Shown here piece by piece: positions 11,326-23,454 of a DNA stretch of 64,000 bases (position 1 is its first letter; every line of letters begins with the position of its first letter). Made by a program: the position numbers and the translations under genes. Under the pieces are notes generated by a model. That model saw only the letters and a list, made by a program, of their open reading frames with translations, was not told the origin of the DNA and made no database searches. Origin of the DNA: Macrocystis pyrifera (Eukaryota > Sar > Phaeophyceae > Laminariales > Laminariaceae). The DNA is taken from NCBI GenBank assembly GCA_031763025.1, contig JASSKH010000011.1:1240001-1304000 (forward strand), given 5' to 3'.

Positions 11326-11639
11326 GGCGTGCGCATTTGCTGCTTGCCTTACTTAATTGACCACTGACTACGGATCCCTTTCGAAACGGAGCACCATTCC
11401 TACTTCTAACAGAGACATCTCCAACATTTAAGTGCTCTATGTGTGTTTCCACATAGTGCATGAACAAAATTCGCTTAACTTATCTCCTTCCTGTTTCACC
11501 GGTTGTGGCCACCATCTATGTCCTAGGATAACGATCTCTTTCTCGCTGCAAGTAAAATTCTGCGTGTTAACTTCGTCTAATTTCCCCACCTCTCGCGGGG
11601 AGGGGAGAGGGGATCGAAAACTCTTCGCACGGTATGAAA

Positions 11640-12000
11640 ACTAACCGGGACGTGAACCGTTGGGGTGGAGGGGAACACCCTTCCCCCGATAAGACAACTA
11701 AAGACGGCGTGAGCCGGTAGCGTGGAGAGGGGAGGGCAACACCGTTCTCCCGACAAAAAAAAAACGAAGGCCGCGTGAACGGTAGCGGGGAGGGCAACAC
11801 CCTTCCCCGGAGAAGAAACCCAAGGCAGCGTGCACCATTAACGTGGATGAGGGAGGGGAACACTCTTTGCGCGCTAAGAAAGCCCAACGGGGCGTGAACC
11901 ACTAACGTGGAGGGAGTTATAGAGAGGAGGACGACCTTCGCGCGATGAGAAAACCAAAGGCGGCGTGAACGGTTAGCGTGGACGGGGGTAGCTCCCTCCC
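11640..12000. repeat. ~65-75-bp minisatellite
   Basis: About six units built on GGCGTGAACCGTTAGCGTGG, GAGGGGAACACCCTTCCCCC and GATAAGAAAACCAAAG. The minus strand is open through the array (11567-12061) only because the unit lacks stops in that frame. Confidence 0.85.
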
Positions 12001-13176
12001 TTTCGTAACTCAGATCCCTTAGCATGGTCACATAGCACCCCCCCTTCCACCCCGCCGACAACGGTGCGCGCCTTTTTTTTTTCTCGCGATAAAATTTTCA
12101 GTATTTGTTTCCCTCGTCGAATGGTGCACACGTACACTTGTACGGAGACTCGATTATCATTCGATATCACTACAAAACACCTGGTAGTGGTAGTGGTTCT
12201 ACTCGCAGCCAGCGTTTTCAGACCGTGGACCATTTTTTTTTTAGCCATGTGGTTGAAATATACCTGGCTACTCTGTAGCAGAAATAGTAGCAGCAGTACA
12301 CTAGTAATACCACAAGTAGTAGTAGTGGTAGTAGAAGCAGTACTATGGTACTGCAAGAGCTCTACCAAAAATCCCCACCGCCTTGGAAAACCCTCCAACT
12401 GAAGATATTGTCAACAGTTGTAATAGGACATTAGGGCAGTACTCTGGACATCACCGTCTTGGCGAAGCTGGAACAAAAATCGTAAAAACTACCTGGCATA
12501 CGAGTACTACTGCAGCAAGCGGTTGTTCAACTGAAACCCCCGAAAAATATTATGAGCGCGAAGGAGCGCAATGCTATCGTGGACTCTTGAGACACTGATA
12601 GACCCGCCAGTGAGGGCCAGGGGGGGGGGGTAGTGGACACACACGCAGACTTGTAAGGTAGCGTCGGTGATGGGGTGTTATGATGCTGTAAATCAGCGCT
12701 ACTACGTCAACGGTATGGAGTATATTTGGTTCGATTTTTGGACGACCCGGGGCCGATCAAGCTTCCTCTTTCTCCGGCGCCGCTACACGACTTCGACGAG
12801 AGCTGTACGAGGTTCTTGGTGTCTGCAAATTCACTTGGCTAGCGCGTTTGCACGGGGGGTCCAGCGTAACGTAGATTAATCTCGAGGCGCCGCCGTGGAT
12901 AGCTGATTTTCGCTTCTCGACTGCACTCGATATATATATATACCTGGTATATATATTGTCGTTTTCCTGGACTTTGGGGGGTGTTTTTTTTTTCTGCTCG
13001 GTGTGTTTCTGGTTCGTTTTCTTTTTATAGGTTGGGTTGGGGATGGTTTTTGCGTATTTTATCCTGCCTACCCCCCCCCCTATATTATATATCTGGTATA
13101 TATATAGGTTGGGTTGGCGTCGGATGGCGACGACGCTGTAAAATACGCCTCTCACTGCGTGAGCTAGATATTCAGG
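12001..13176. other. Non-coding DNA
   Basis: No recognisable gene. AGT/GTA trinucleotides dominate 12280-12350. TATATATA-flanked TACCTGGTA stands at 12940-12950, and a related TATATCTGGTATATATA at 13087-13106. Confidence 0.5.
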
Positions 13177-13612
13177 GTACCGTTTTTTTTTTTTTTTTTT
13201 TGTGGCGGTTACCACGGCTGGCGGTCAAGTTAGATCATTTTGTGCGGCGAGAACCTTCCCTCCGCACAAGGGGGATGATCGTATCACGTAGTGTGTATAT
13301 GGTGAGGCGCCCACGAGGCAGTTACATAGTAGCCCCCTTGCTGTCTCTGGAAGTGGCCACACCAGAAATTAAATCAATTCATTGATGCTGTCATCCATAT
13401 GCAAGAAAATCCGCCTCTAAAGCGGTTCCTAGTAGGATGCAGCTCACCCTTCATGCGACTCGCCCAACACCTCACGGCGCTTCGCGCTTGGTGCGAGCAA
13501 TGTCTGCCTGGTTGGTGAAAACCTGACGTGCTCCGTCCCGGCATTGTAGGGATGCGAGGGTCTATGGTCATACGACTATGGCCATGCACGACAATGAGTA
13601 CACCCCCCCCCC
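13177..13612 (+). repeat. PCT-1 repeat, full-length copy ending in C-tract
   Basis: Starts GGTACCG plus an 18-nt T-run and GGCGGTTACCACGGCTGGCG. It runs through the shared blocks to CATGCACGACAATGAGTACA and then a C-run. Three copies reach this far end (also 1-437 and 56732-57172); all others are shortened from this side but keep the C-tract end. Confidence 0.85.
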
Positions 13613-14513
13613 GCTCAGTGTCGGGGCTGGTCTAAGTAATCGAGTCACTCATTTGTGACCCAGGACGCGTTTTCAGAGTTGTGGGCTGGGTTTAGGTGGT
13701 TCTTGCCGTCTTCCGTGTTATTTTTTTCTTCTCGTTTTTGGTGTTCACTTTTCGCTTTTCCATGCATCTTCCTCGCCTCCTCCCCCCCCCCCGTGCGGGT
13801 GGCATGGCGATGGCTTTCATCGACGATTTCTTCCTGCCCCTTATGGCTAGGCCTTCCTTTCTTTTTTTTTTTTTGGACGTACTTTGCCGGCTTCGTTGCC
13901 TTGCCGTTCAGAGGTGTGGGAGTGGGTTTTGAGGAGCCGCATCTTCGACTCATGTTCTAGTTCGTGGAATCGGGGTATGTATGAATTTCCCGTATTTATT
14001 AATATTATGCTTGCCTTCCGACAACATAGCGTAGGTGGCGTTCCTATATAAACCGAATATCCTTCCGTAAATCAGTAGTGTCCATAATTCTACATATACG
14101 ACTCATCAGAGTGGGCTAGTGCTATGATACTGCCTTCAATGAGGTTGAAAGCCCGGTAATTACCTGGTCTCAGGCACTGGGATCGTATTTGTAATACTTG
14201 GAAGGCGTATCTTTGGTGGAAAACCAGGAGTTTTCCAGAGGGGCACGAGCTTGGTCTCAGTCTCCGCGTGCACGAAAGGAATATAGCTGCTTCTTCTATC
14301 TCTAAGCAACGAAGACACGTGAGTACCAACGAGTACCGACTTAATGGGCAAACCTATCCAGGGATACAACGTGTCCCGCATGGGTGATCTTAACAGGGGG
14401 GCATTTATCACTGCACGGATATCTATCTGTTCTCGGGGGTTGGAAAAACGCCTTCAAGAAGGTGGTGTTTGGCGCCATGGTTTTGGTAGAGTGTGCAAGG
14501 GAGTGGCTTCCCA
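13613..14513. other. Non-coding DNA
   Basis: Some open frames, for example 13655-13960 (+) and 13645-13953 (-), overlap each other and match no family I recognise. A dispersed repeat fragment may lie at 14100-14410. Confidence 0.4.

Positions 14514-14604
<91 letters not shown>
14514..14604. repeat. Pure G-run, 91 nt
   Basis: Uninterrupted run of 91 G between CCCA and ATCACACT. No repeat-A type flank is visible on either side. Confidence 0.9.
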
Positions 14605-14605
<1 letters not shown>

Positions 14606-14626
14606 TCACACTATATCTTGAGCGCT

Positions 14627-14875
14627 TGCCACAGGTTTACTGTACAACACGCAAGATTGCAAACCGCCTTAGATGAAGTTCCGAGCCGATTTTCTCCAAA
14701 ATAAGGGGCACACCAAGGGTTCGCACGGAAAATGGCGGCTTTAGAAATATCCCATCGATTTGCCACAGGTCTACAGGTACAACACGCAAGATTGCAAACC
14801 GCCTTAGATGAAGTTCCGAGCCGATTTTCTCCAAAATACGGGGCATACTTAAGGGCTCACGGAAAAAGGCGATTT
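14627..14875. repeat. Direct tandem duplication, ~130-bp unit
   Basis: TTGCCACAGGT and then ACAACACGCAAGATTGCAAA through CGCCTTAGATGAAGTTCCGA and CCGATTTTCTCCAAAATA occurs twice (from about 14627 and 14759), followed by CACGGAAAA. The two copies differ by a few bases. Confidence 0.85.
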
Positions 14876-15788
14876 TGGAAATATCCCACCGACACCTCTC
14901 GTTCGGCGTTTGTTTACAAATCTTGCCGTTGCCGAGAAAAACAGCTCGGAAATTCGTCAGCGGGGAGGGGCGTCTTGTGTCATACCTGGTTTTGTGTTTT
15001 GCGCACGATACATTGTACTATTTCCAGAGTCATCGGCCCTTTAACAAAAAGCGGCGTGCATGTGGACATAAAATGCCATCTCCCTCTGTTGTTTGTGGGG
15101 CCTAGAGCAGAGCAGATGTTGTATTCCCCATACCGTCAACAGGCGTGTAACAACCACGGGTGTACCGTTTTCGAGGGCGTTTGTGACCGACAACTTTCTC
15201 GGTTTTGCTTGCAGAAAAAACATCGTTAGGCCGAGGGATCTATTGTTGAGGGAAAGGACGAACATGCCCGCTGCTACAATCCTCAACTCAGGATCTACGC
15301 ATGTACATAGATAATGCGCCTTGCATCAATCCATGCGTCTATTATAATAATACGATGTCGTGCAGGGCGGCACTATCCACCATGTCTTTTGCGATGGTGA
15401 TGCGGGTGACTTGCCACCATCATGCTCAACGCTTAAGATCCATCAATTTTTACTCTTCTCGGAATACACGTGGTAGGGATTTATGTATGTGAATCAGAGC
15501 AAAAGTTCGATTGGATTTAAATCGATTTTCTGCAAAGCCCTTAATAAACCGGAGCAATATTCTTTTAACTCCCGAGTAAAAATGAATGAGCGAAAAGTGA
15601 AGCCTAGTCACCACCACCACCCCCTCCCCGGCTGGTGAAGGGGGTTAATATTAATATGATATCATACGCCCACGTAGCCCGTGAAAGGCCGCATGAATAA
15701 TAGGCACAAAACGATCGTCTCCATTTTGCGATTCTGATGTTGTCAATCGGCTGTGATTTACTGCGATTCACAGCCCTGAACTATGCTA
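14876..15788. other. Non-coding DNA
   Basis: Open frames on both strands between 14875 and 15314 overlap and give no recognisable protein. Confidence 0.4.
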
Positions 15789-15893
15789 TTACGGGGGACC
15801 ATGGTACATAGGACCTACGGTACATACAAAACCCTATATATTTACCTATTTTTACTAACGATACTTGGTCCTATTAACTATGGTCCCCCGTAA
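15789..15893 (+). mobile_element. MITE copy
   Basis: Complete 105-bp copy with TA at 15787-15788 and 15894-15895; both TIRs are intact (TTACGGGGGACC / GGTCCCCCGTAA). Confidence 0.9.
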
Positions 15894-16842
15894 TAGTACC
15901 TGGTGGTTATTTCGGTGCTTTACAGAAGAGAACGATTCTGCAAAAATACTGGTGAAATAATGGTAAATGACAGCACAACACGGGTGGACACCATTTCGGT
16001 ATTCACGAAAAAAAAACAAAACATAATCGCCGGGGATTCTCCTGACCCGTTAGGGTCTCGTGTAAGAAGCTGGGGGTAGGTACATCATGTACCATACGCC
16101 ACCCCGCCAAGACGAAAAAAACACACATAAAAGGGCAAAACGTACAAAAATAAAACGCCACATTCGAGACCATCATTAATTCTATTACTGTAATAGTAGT
16201 AGCTCTCCGATCCCCAGAGCGGATATGCTCTTGTCTGTTGCGCCACCAACGCGTGCGCGTGGAAGCCCCCCCCCCCCCACCCCTGCATAACTGCTGTCAA
16301 CCAACGACAAAATTATTCATCTCATAAAGATGATACAACTGTCATCGGTGGAAACGGATCAAAACTGCGATATAAATGATACCGCGATATCGCAAAAAAA
16401 AAAATCGCAACATCAGGGTGCACCACAACGTCAACTTTGACCCTTCCGCGCCGTGAGGAACAGAGGAACGAAACGCCTACCTACGCGCGTCAAAACCAGG
16501 TCGCACAAGCGAGTGAATGGCGAAAATATGAAAAAAAAGAAGTAGAGTCCCCCCCGTCCCTGCTATTCACCAACCGGTAGAAGCCAGTAGCACGACAGAC
16601 CTACTGTTAGGACAGTAGTAGACCTACTGCCAAGACAGTAGCAAATCTACTGTGCTGCCTATTGTTCCGGCAAGCCAGTCAGGAAGCAACTTCCGAGACA
16701 AGACGCGCAACACCTCACGCCGTCCTCGAAAGACGACAAAGAGGTGCCGCGCACCAGCAAAAACATCTCCCTACTTTTCAAAATTTCCACACCCCATTCC
16801 CCTGCACAGCGCAACCATAGCCTCTCTCGCGATCGGCTGCTC
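15894..16842. other. Region downstream of eL30, no gene seen
   Basis: Contains a short GACCTACTG repeat (about 16590-16650). The part next to 16843 should be the 3' UTR of the eL30 transcript, which runs leftward. Confidence 0.5.
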
Positions 16843-17157
16843 TTAAGCCTCGGCCCCCTGGCGCAGGATGTCGGAGTCTCCCGCGTCAGTGATGGACAGG
16901 ACAGACACACGGAAGTACTTCCCGCAGGCGGTGCCGAGGTCGATGTTGGAGCCCGTGTAGTGGTGCACGGCGCACTTGGCGAGCATGGCGTAGTACTCGA
17001 TCTCTGACTTGCGCAGGGGGGGGCAGTTGTTCGAGATGAGGACCATCTTCGCGCGAGTGCAGCGCATCGACTTGATGGTCGACTTGTAGCCGAGGGAAGC
17101 CTTTCCGGACTTCATCACCAGCTGGAGCCGGGCGTTCATCGACTCGATGGCCTTCTT
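16843..17157 (-). CDS. RPL30: 60S ribosomal protein eL30 (L30e), main exon
   Basis: eL30 is a component of the large cytosolic ribosomal subunit. The exon reads [20 protein letters not shown], then [51 protein letters not shown] and [14 protein letters not shown]. This is a near-complete eL30 sequence with the family's [19 protein letters not shown] and [16 protein letters not shown] blocks, followed by a short tail and TAA. The minus-strand acceptor (GTGAGCAG) sits just upstream at 17158-17160, phase 0. Only the first few residues with the start codon are missing; that small exon was not found. The upstream intron carries a diverged PCT-1 repeat (17245-17425). Recognition is confident; the gene model lacks its 5' end. 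Confidence 0.95.
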   Translation of the reverse strand, partial: KKAIESMNARLQLVMKSGKASLGYKSTIKSMRCTRAKMVLISNNCPPLRKSEIEYYAMLAKCAVHHYTGSNIDLGTACGKYFRVSVLSITDAGDSDILRQGAEA

Positions 17158-17244
17158 CTGCTCACGAGAACAAGAGATAAAGGGGCGGAACCAGGCGATA
17201 GAAAGAAAGTAAGCACAAGATAGGGAGGCGTGACCAGGTCGGGG

Positions 17245-17425
17245 GAGGGGAGTATGGGTGCTCATTTTCATGCATGGCTGTAGTAGTATGACCATACTTA
17301 TTATGCCATATAGAACCTCGCGTAAAGCCGGGACGGACCACGTCGGTTTTTTCGTCGAACAGGGAGACGTTGCTTGTATCAAGAGCGAAGCGCCGTGAGG
17401 TATTCGGCGAGTTTGGGGGGACAAA
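17245..17425 (-). repeat. PCT-1 repeat fragment, diverged
   Basis: GGTGCTCATTTTCATGCATGGCTGTAG..., CGGGACGGACCACGTCGG and CGAAGCGCCGTGAGG match the family in the same order, after a short G-rich stretch. It lies in the 5' intron of the eL30 gene. Confidence 0.75.
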
Positions 17426-17429
17426 ACAA

Positions 17430-18846
17430 TAGGTACGATGGCGGGGGTGGAGTTGGCGAACTCAAGGCTTTATTTATACCTTTGTGCAGAAAAAAGTCAT
17501 GATGATATAAATGGTACCAGGTGCCTGGCATGTTGCTGTCTAAAAAAAGGTGCCAGCATCATTGCTATGTATGCAAGGCGATGCTACAACTGCGAGAACG
17601 AGCAGAGCGTGCGATACCATACTGAGGTAGGACTCCATTCTTAGTAAGATGCTTAAAACTGCTGTCTCGCTGTCTCGTGTGGCATGAAAAAAAACATGAA
17701 AACGGAGGCATCTGAAGGAATAACGGCAAGGATACCACCAGAGGGCTCGGAGCAGCACCTATCGGTCTCCACAACTTACGTGCGACCGCGTTACAAAGCG
17801 CCAGGAATATGACCAGGTAGCTTACTGCAACAGCCCAAGCGTGGTTGCGAAGGGGCATAAACAGTTGCTTTATTCTTACAAATGTAGGGGCTGAAATGAC
17901 AAAAACACACACCAAGCCAAACCCCGGCAGAGCAAAATAACAATCAACCCGCGTGCGCAATGTCAAACTATATATAGCCTAAACCACGTGTTATCACACA
18001 TCACGTGCTGAAGACACTGCTGCGGTACAGAAAAATACAGTATGGGAGGGGGGGGCTGCTCGACAAGAGCTCAACCACACGATTTTCGGGGTCAACGTTC
18101 CAAGACGGCACGGACGTGAATGTCAAAAAACGGCGCACCAACAGCTGCATAAGGCCGGTCGGTCGGTCGTTCGTTCTACCTGTTTTCAGTGGTTTCCAAC
18201 TACAAGCAAGTGCTGCACCAGGTGTAAGTCAGCACGTGTATTGTTGGGTGTCGAACGAGAATCGGGTTCGAAACGACACCGATAAATACAAAAACAACCA
18301 AGTGATGGATATTTATACCTGGTGTGTATGACTGGTATAAGATTTTTATGTTTTGACATTGACAGCAGTACGAGTGGTCCCCGCGGAATCGCTTGGCAAT
18401 CAGATGGAATTCATCGGTGTGGCAGTGTGCGGAGAGAAATAGTACCGGTTGGTTACCGCTACGTAGAGTGCCGGAATTGTTGGCTGGCGTACATTATACC
18501 GACACTACGTATAGAGGGCCATCACTACCGCCGTGCATCGAAGCTTTCCTTCATTTTCTGCATGATAAACACGGGGATCCTACCAGTGCCTCATATAAAC
18601 GCGCCCAGTCGTACTCGTTTTCAAGAAGAGAACTTCTACGAGTCGACCATTCATTGCAGCACCTGATATATAGGGCAGATTAACGGAATACCTACATAAT
18701 GTAGTGTGATATCAGTATGTACAGCAGTAGGTGTCAGTGCGGTGCCACCCCTTGGCCCTCGTACCGCAGTATACATCGTATAGGCACCTCCCGGAGGGGA
18801 ACCTTGCACTTCGTATGTTGCTCTTCTTCACTACTATTAATACCTA
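17430..18846. other. Upstream of eL30 main exon; unassigned
   Basis: The missing first exon and promoter of eL30 should lie here or further right. An open frame at 18393-18683 (+), containing IEAFLHFLHDKHGDPTSASY, is the least repeat-like of the local frames and could be a fragment of an old mobile-element protein; I do not recognise it. Confidence 0.3.
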
Positions 18847-18951
18847 TTACGGGGGTCCATAGTTAATGGGACCAAATTTTGTTAGTAAAAATAGGTAAAT
18901 ATATAGGTTTTTATGTATACCATAGGTCCTATTAACTATAGACCCCCGTAA
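18847..18951 (-). mobile_element. MITE copy
   Basis: Complete minus-oriented 105-bp copy with TA on both sides (18845-18846 and 18952-18953). Confidence 0.9.
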
Positions 18952-20801
18952 TAGTACGTACCCTACTGCTGTGAACGATTGAGTAGTTTCTGGCCATTTC
19001 TACTACTGCTGTGTACCTGGCAGGAACTTGCGAACATCGAACAACGGTGGTACGTTTACGAAACGGTGTCTTGCCTGGGATGGCAGCGATAAATACGCAT
19101 TGCGTGTGCATACAGCACTTTACTGCTACAATTTACGAGCAGTACTTTTGTGCAAATAGAAGGAGATCAGGAGTAGGCTACGAGTACTATACCAGCTAAA
19201 TAGTACCAGGTAAACAGCAGTAGTAGGCTACCTGGAACCTGGAATGTCCTTGGTTCTCGGGACGACTGGCAGGTGCGTAATTCCGCCGCATAAATATCGA
19301 GGTGCTGTGAAAGCTTGCTGACCACAACGTTCTCAGCTCCCAGCCACAGGTCATTCGACTGAGAAAGCGCCTGATTCGACTCGGCGCTATCTTCACCCAA
19401 CCAAAAAAGCAAGAATACTTCACACGCAATGCAGACAATGATGGAGTCGCTCAAGCAAGCCCGAAAGTAAAGCACGCACACCCACACAAGCCACCAACCC
19501 CGAGCAACCAAAGCCATGCAGAAAAACACTGAAAGTGAGCGTACCGCGTGTGTTCGCCACGAAAAGTCGCGCTTCAGGCTTGAGGCCCACAAACCGTCCC
19601 CGAACTTTCTGAAAAGCACGGATCTCTCGGCTACTTGACAAATGCAGCTAGGCTAGCCCATCCCCGAGACGACACCCCCTGAGTGCCGCCGCCCGGTTAG
19701 GGGGGACGGTGGCGGGAGTGCATCACGGTTCGCGCAGGCACTTGAATCGAAAGCAACCCTCTCTTTGTTTTCGCTCGAGCCAAGCACAGCCAGTAGTGGC
19801 CATGTGGGCAAGACCGCTAAGCCATTATAAGCTCACTCAGCCTGCCGTATGGCGACTTCGCGCAGCAGCAGATTCACCCACCGATTTCTTTCCAGGAGCC
19901 ATCTTTGTCGTAGGGTCCGGGTAGGGCTGGGGTTGGGGGTCGAGCAGCAGCAGCACAACTGGGCCGCCAGCGCGGCTCGAGCAGAAGCGCGTTTCCGACC
20001 GTTCGACAGAATTGGAAACCGACGGAAATTATTGAAATAGTTACCGACGAAAGGTTTTCCACCTCGCAGATGGCAGCACCGCCGATACCAGACCTCTCGT
20101 ACAACACAGCAGTATCGTCGTGTACAAGGGAGGAGCCTTTCCTGTGAGTGTGCTACAGACATCCGAACAAGGCACCAGCAATTCAGGTAGATAGAATCGA
20201 ACGTTATGCCTGTGTCTTGTGTGGACGTGGTTGCCCGCTGTTGCCTCGATAGGATGCTGAGATGCCGGCGCGAATCAACTCTGTTCTTTGGATCTGGTGT
20301 CCTCTCTTGAATTTGAACTTCAGACGTAAAATGATCAGGTTCTCCTCTCATCGCATCCGCCCCACAGCCTCAGCTAGACCTTCACGTGTAGACCGCTACC
20401 CGTGTATTTGTGGACGTGTGCTGGTATACCTAGACACAGCAGTAGGTGTGTTTCCAAGCGTCGTTTTAATCGGGTCAGGAATGAGGCAGCCGCGGGCGAA
20501 CTGGCTGCGGTTGGTTGTTGTTGTCATCATGTGTGCGAGCTCCGACCGAGAAAATAACGTAAATGTATAGCAACGAACATCATAAACAGCAAGCGCAGAC
20601 AGAAACCCTGCGGGTGCTGGCGGAAGCTTGGTGCAAGTAGAGCAATGACAGCACCGCTCACTACTGCTCAGGATTGCTATCCACTGCTAAGCCGCCTATT
20701 TGCCTGTGACTGCGAGCAGGCCAGCGGCAGTAAAGGGTGGTGCGTTCGTTCGTCGTCTTCGAAACAATCCTTCTCTCTCACCCACGGTTCGAAAATACTA
20801 T
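18952..20801. other. Non-coding DNA
   Basis: Several overlapping frames at 19167-19641 and 19833-20351 have no family resemblance. TACCAGGTA occurs at about 19204. Confidence 0.4.
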
Positions 20802-20901
20802 TTACGGGGGACCATAGTAAATAGGACCTACGGTACGCATAAAAATCAATACATTTACCTTTTTTTACTAACAATATTTGGTCCTATTAAACTATGGTCC
20901 T
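20802..20901 (+). mobile_element. MITE copy, right end lost
   Basis: The left TIR TTACGGGGGACCATAGTAAA is intact. The right arm stops after ACTATGGTCC and passes into unrelated sequence. Confidence 0.8.
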
Positions 20902-21686
20902 ACAGCTGTAGTATTAATATAATAAAAACGTAGCAATCTGCAACAAGAATTTGAATTTTTTCGAAAAAATGGGAAATTACTTTATTTTAGACTACTCGTA
21001 CTACGAGTATGATGTTGTGTTTTAAATTTCATACGTATCAAAACGCTCCTTACATTTCCGTACATAGTTGTAAGCAAAATGTAACAGAACCATCTCCAGC
21101 TCAACATTTGGCGCTCTTTCCTATTCGTATTTTTACTCGTATACTACTGCTGCTGCTGCTGCTGCTGTATCAGGTATAGCACCTATATGGGCTACGACGG
21201 TAAAAAACCCTTTTTTACGGTCACAGCCCATAGTATGGCATGCTCTCTCCGCTTCGTGTTTTCTCCCTCTTGGAGGTGTCGCGTAGTGTCCACGTGTTGG
21301 CTCCATGTTGGCCCTCTTCACGTTACTGCGCTGCTGTAGCTCGATGCGGCCTTCATGTTGCCTCCACGTTGGCTCTCTTCCATGCTGTGTGTGATGGCTT
21401 CGTCTCAAAGATGCCACGAAAGCAGCTCGTACAGTTTTTATCTTTTTTGTACTGTAGGACTGAATAGTTAGGAGACCGTGGGCTCGCCCAGGCCTCTTTT
21501 GGCCTTGTATACCAGAGTCAGGTCAGCCAACAGCCAAGGGGTCAAACCGCGGTCCCTATTAATAATTAGCTGTTAATAAGAGGACATGTCCGTTGTCTCC
21601 CCATGCTGGCTGGCTCCATGCCCGCGTAGGAACGCCGGGTCGTCCCTTCCAGCTGTCAGCGGTAGCGCAAACAGCTACCCACTAAC

Positions 21687-22705
21687 ATGCGTGTCTTAAC
21701 TCCCTCCAAAGAGCATGGGAACGAGCGGAACGGAGAACGAAGCTGCTCGTGGTCATTCGTTCCGTTTCTGTGTGGAAAAAACGTGTTTGGGTCCAAGCAG
21801 AATCCTGGGCCTTGCCACCGAATCAGTTCGAACACGAACGATATCTTTTGCACATGCCACGGCAAATTGGTGTCCACGTCCATCTTCGGTGGTGTCCATC
21901 TACATCATAAGAGATACGAGATGCTATTTGTTCCCGTTCGGTCGGGCCGTTCGGTCCTCTCAAACGAGAAAAAGGGGCGCAACGTGAAATAATGGAAAAC
22001 GCGCGCGAACGGTTCACCCGACTTGCAAAGTTGAGTGTCGACCGATCGGTTGAACTCACAGCTGACGTGCTTTTTTAGTTTTATTATTAAACTATAGGTA
22101 CAACGTGCAACACTTCTTCTTCTTCCAAGATATATACTGTTTTTCTCGGGCTGCACGGAATCTGTTCGTTTTCCACAACCAATAAGCACCAATTCATGAG
22201 GCAAATAAGATTCCTTTCGGTTCGTTCCAATGCTCTCTGGGAGAGGTCAAGGGCGTGTCTTAACTCCCTCCAAAGAGCATGGGAACGGGCGGAACGGAAC
22301 GAGGCTGATCGTGGTCATTCGCTCCGTGCCTGTGTAACAAAACGTGTTTGGGTATGCAGAATCCTGGGCCTCTCCAGCCGGATCAGCACGAACGGTGTCT
22401 TTTGCACGTGCCACGTCAAATTGGTGTTCACAACCATCTTTGGTAGTGTCCATCTACCATCTACGTAAAATTAGATGCTATTTGTTCCCGTTCGGTCGGG
22501 CCGTTCGGTACTCCCTTTACAAAAAAGACAAAGGGGTGCAACACTTCTTCCTCTTCTTCCTACGTAGATATACTGGTTTTCTCAGGCTGCACTGAATCTG
22601 TTATTTTCCCGGAGCCAATCAGGACCAATTCATGCGGCAAATTATATTCCATTCGGTTCGTTCCAGGTTCCAATGCTCTCTGGGAGGGGTTAATACACGC
22701 CCTCA
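21687..22705. repeat. Large direct repeat (units of ~400-560 bp, 2.2 copies)
   Basis: GCGTGTCTTAACTCCCTCCA through CAGAATCCTGGGCC, TTTTGCACRTGCCACG and GTTCCCGTTCGGTCGGGCCG is present at 21687 and again at 22251. A third start (CATTCGGTTCGTTCC, AATGCTCTCTGGGAGGGG) is at about 22650-22690. The first unit has an extra ~110 bp around 21990-22100. The repeat ends about 250 bp before the proposed HDAC1 start. Confidence 0.85.
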
Positions 22706-22959
22706 CCTGGTCACCCTGACTCATCCACTCACACGCTCACCCACCCACGCAAGTCCCTTCTCCTACGCACCTGTTAATACGGTAATGAATAAATGGATCA
22801 ACCCTCCTCTCCCTTCCCCCCCCTTCCCCTCCCCTCCCCGCCCCGCCCCCCCCCCACTCTCCCCCCCTTTGTCGCTAATTCAACAATTCCTGCTGTGTCT
22901 CTCGTTGAAACCCCACGGAGCAGGTTAGACCATTCATAGATAACAACCTCAAGCAGAGC

Positions 22960-23454
22960 ATGAACGGCTTTCCCCCTCCTCCCGAAAAAAGCGGAGGAGG
23001 TGGGTTCCTACCGGGGTCCCCTAGAAACGGCCCAACAGCAACGACGACGACTGCGACGACAGCGACGGCGGCAACAGCGGTGGCGGCGGCCTCTCGCGGC
23101 GGCGGTGGGGGTGGCGGCATGACCCTCCGCCCCGCGTCCCCCCCGCGCAAGGCGAACTGGCAAAGGCCCACTCGCATCATCACAGCGGCGGCTACCGACG
23201 AAACCGCCGCGACTGCTACCGACGGATACGGGGGCCGGAAGCGACGAGAATCCCCTTGTGCTGGCACCAGCACCAACAGCGGCGGTGGCAGTGGACAAAT
23301 GATGGACTCGGATTTTCAAGGAGGCGGGAGCGGGGGCGGGGGCGGGGGGGGGGGGAGGGGGAGGGGTGGGGGTTCAGGCGAGAGGCATTTCGGCTTTTTC
23401 TCCTTACGCCGCTCGGATGGAGAGCGGGAACAGCCCGGAAGACGAAGTAGCCGG
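22960..23454 (+). CDS. HDAC1 exon 1 (proposed start)
   Basis: ATG at 22960 opens a low-complexity Gly/Thr/Ala-rich frame with a basic GGRKRRESP cluster (possible nuclear signal), ending at donor GTGAGT (23455), phase 0. The frame may extend further 5', and another exon could lie between this and exon 2; a GC-rich open stretch at 24199-24330 is one candidate. Confidence 0.5.

Noticed and set aside
13655..13960. Overlapping 101- and 102-codon frames on both strands
   Set aside because: No family resemblance, no splice or start evidence, low-complexity T/A runs.
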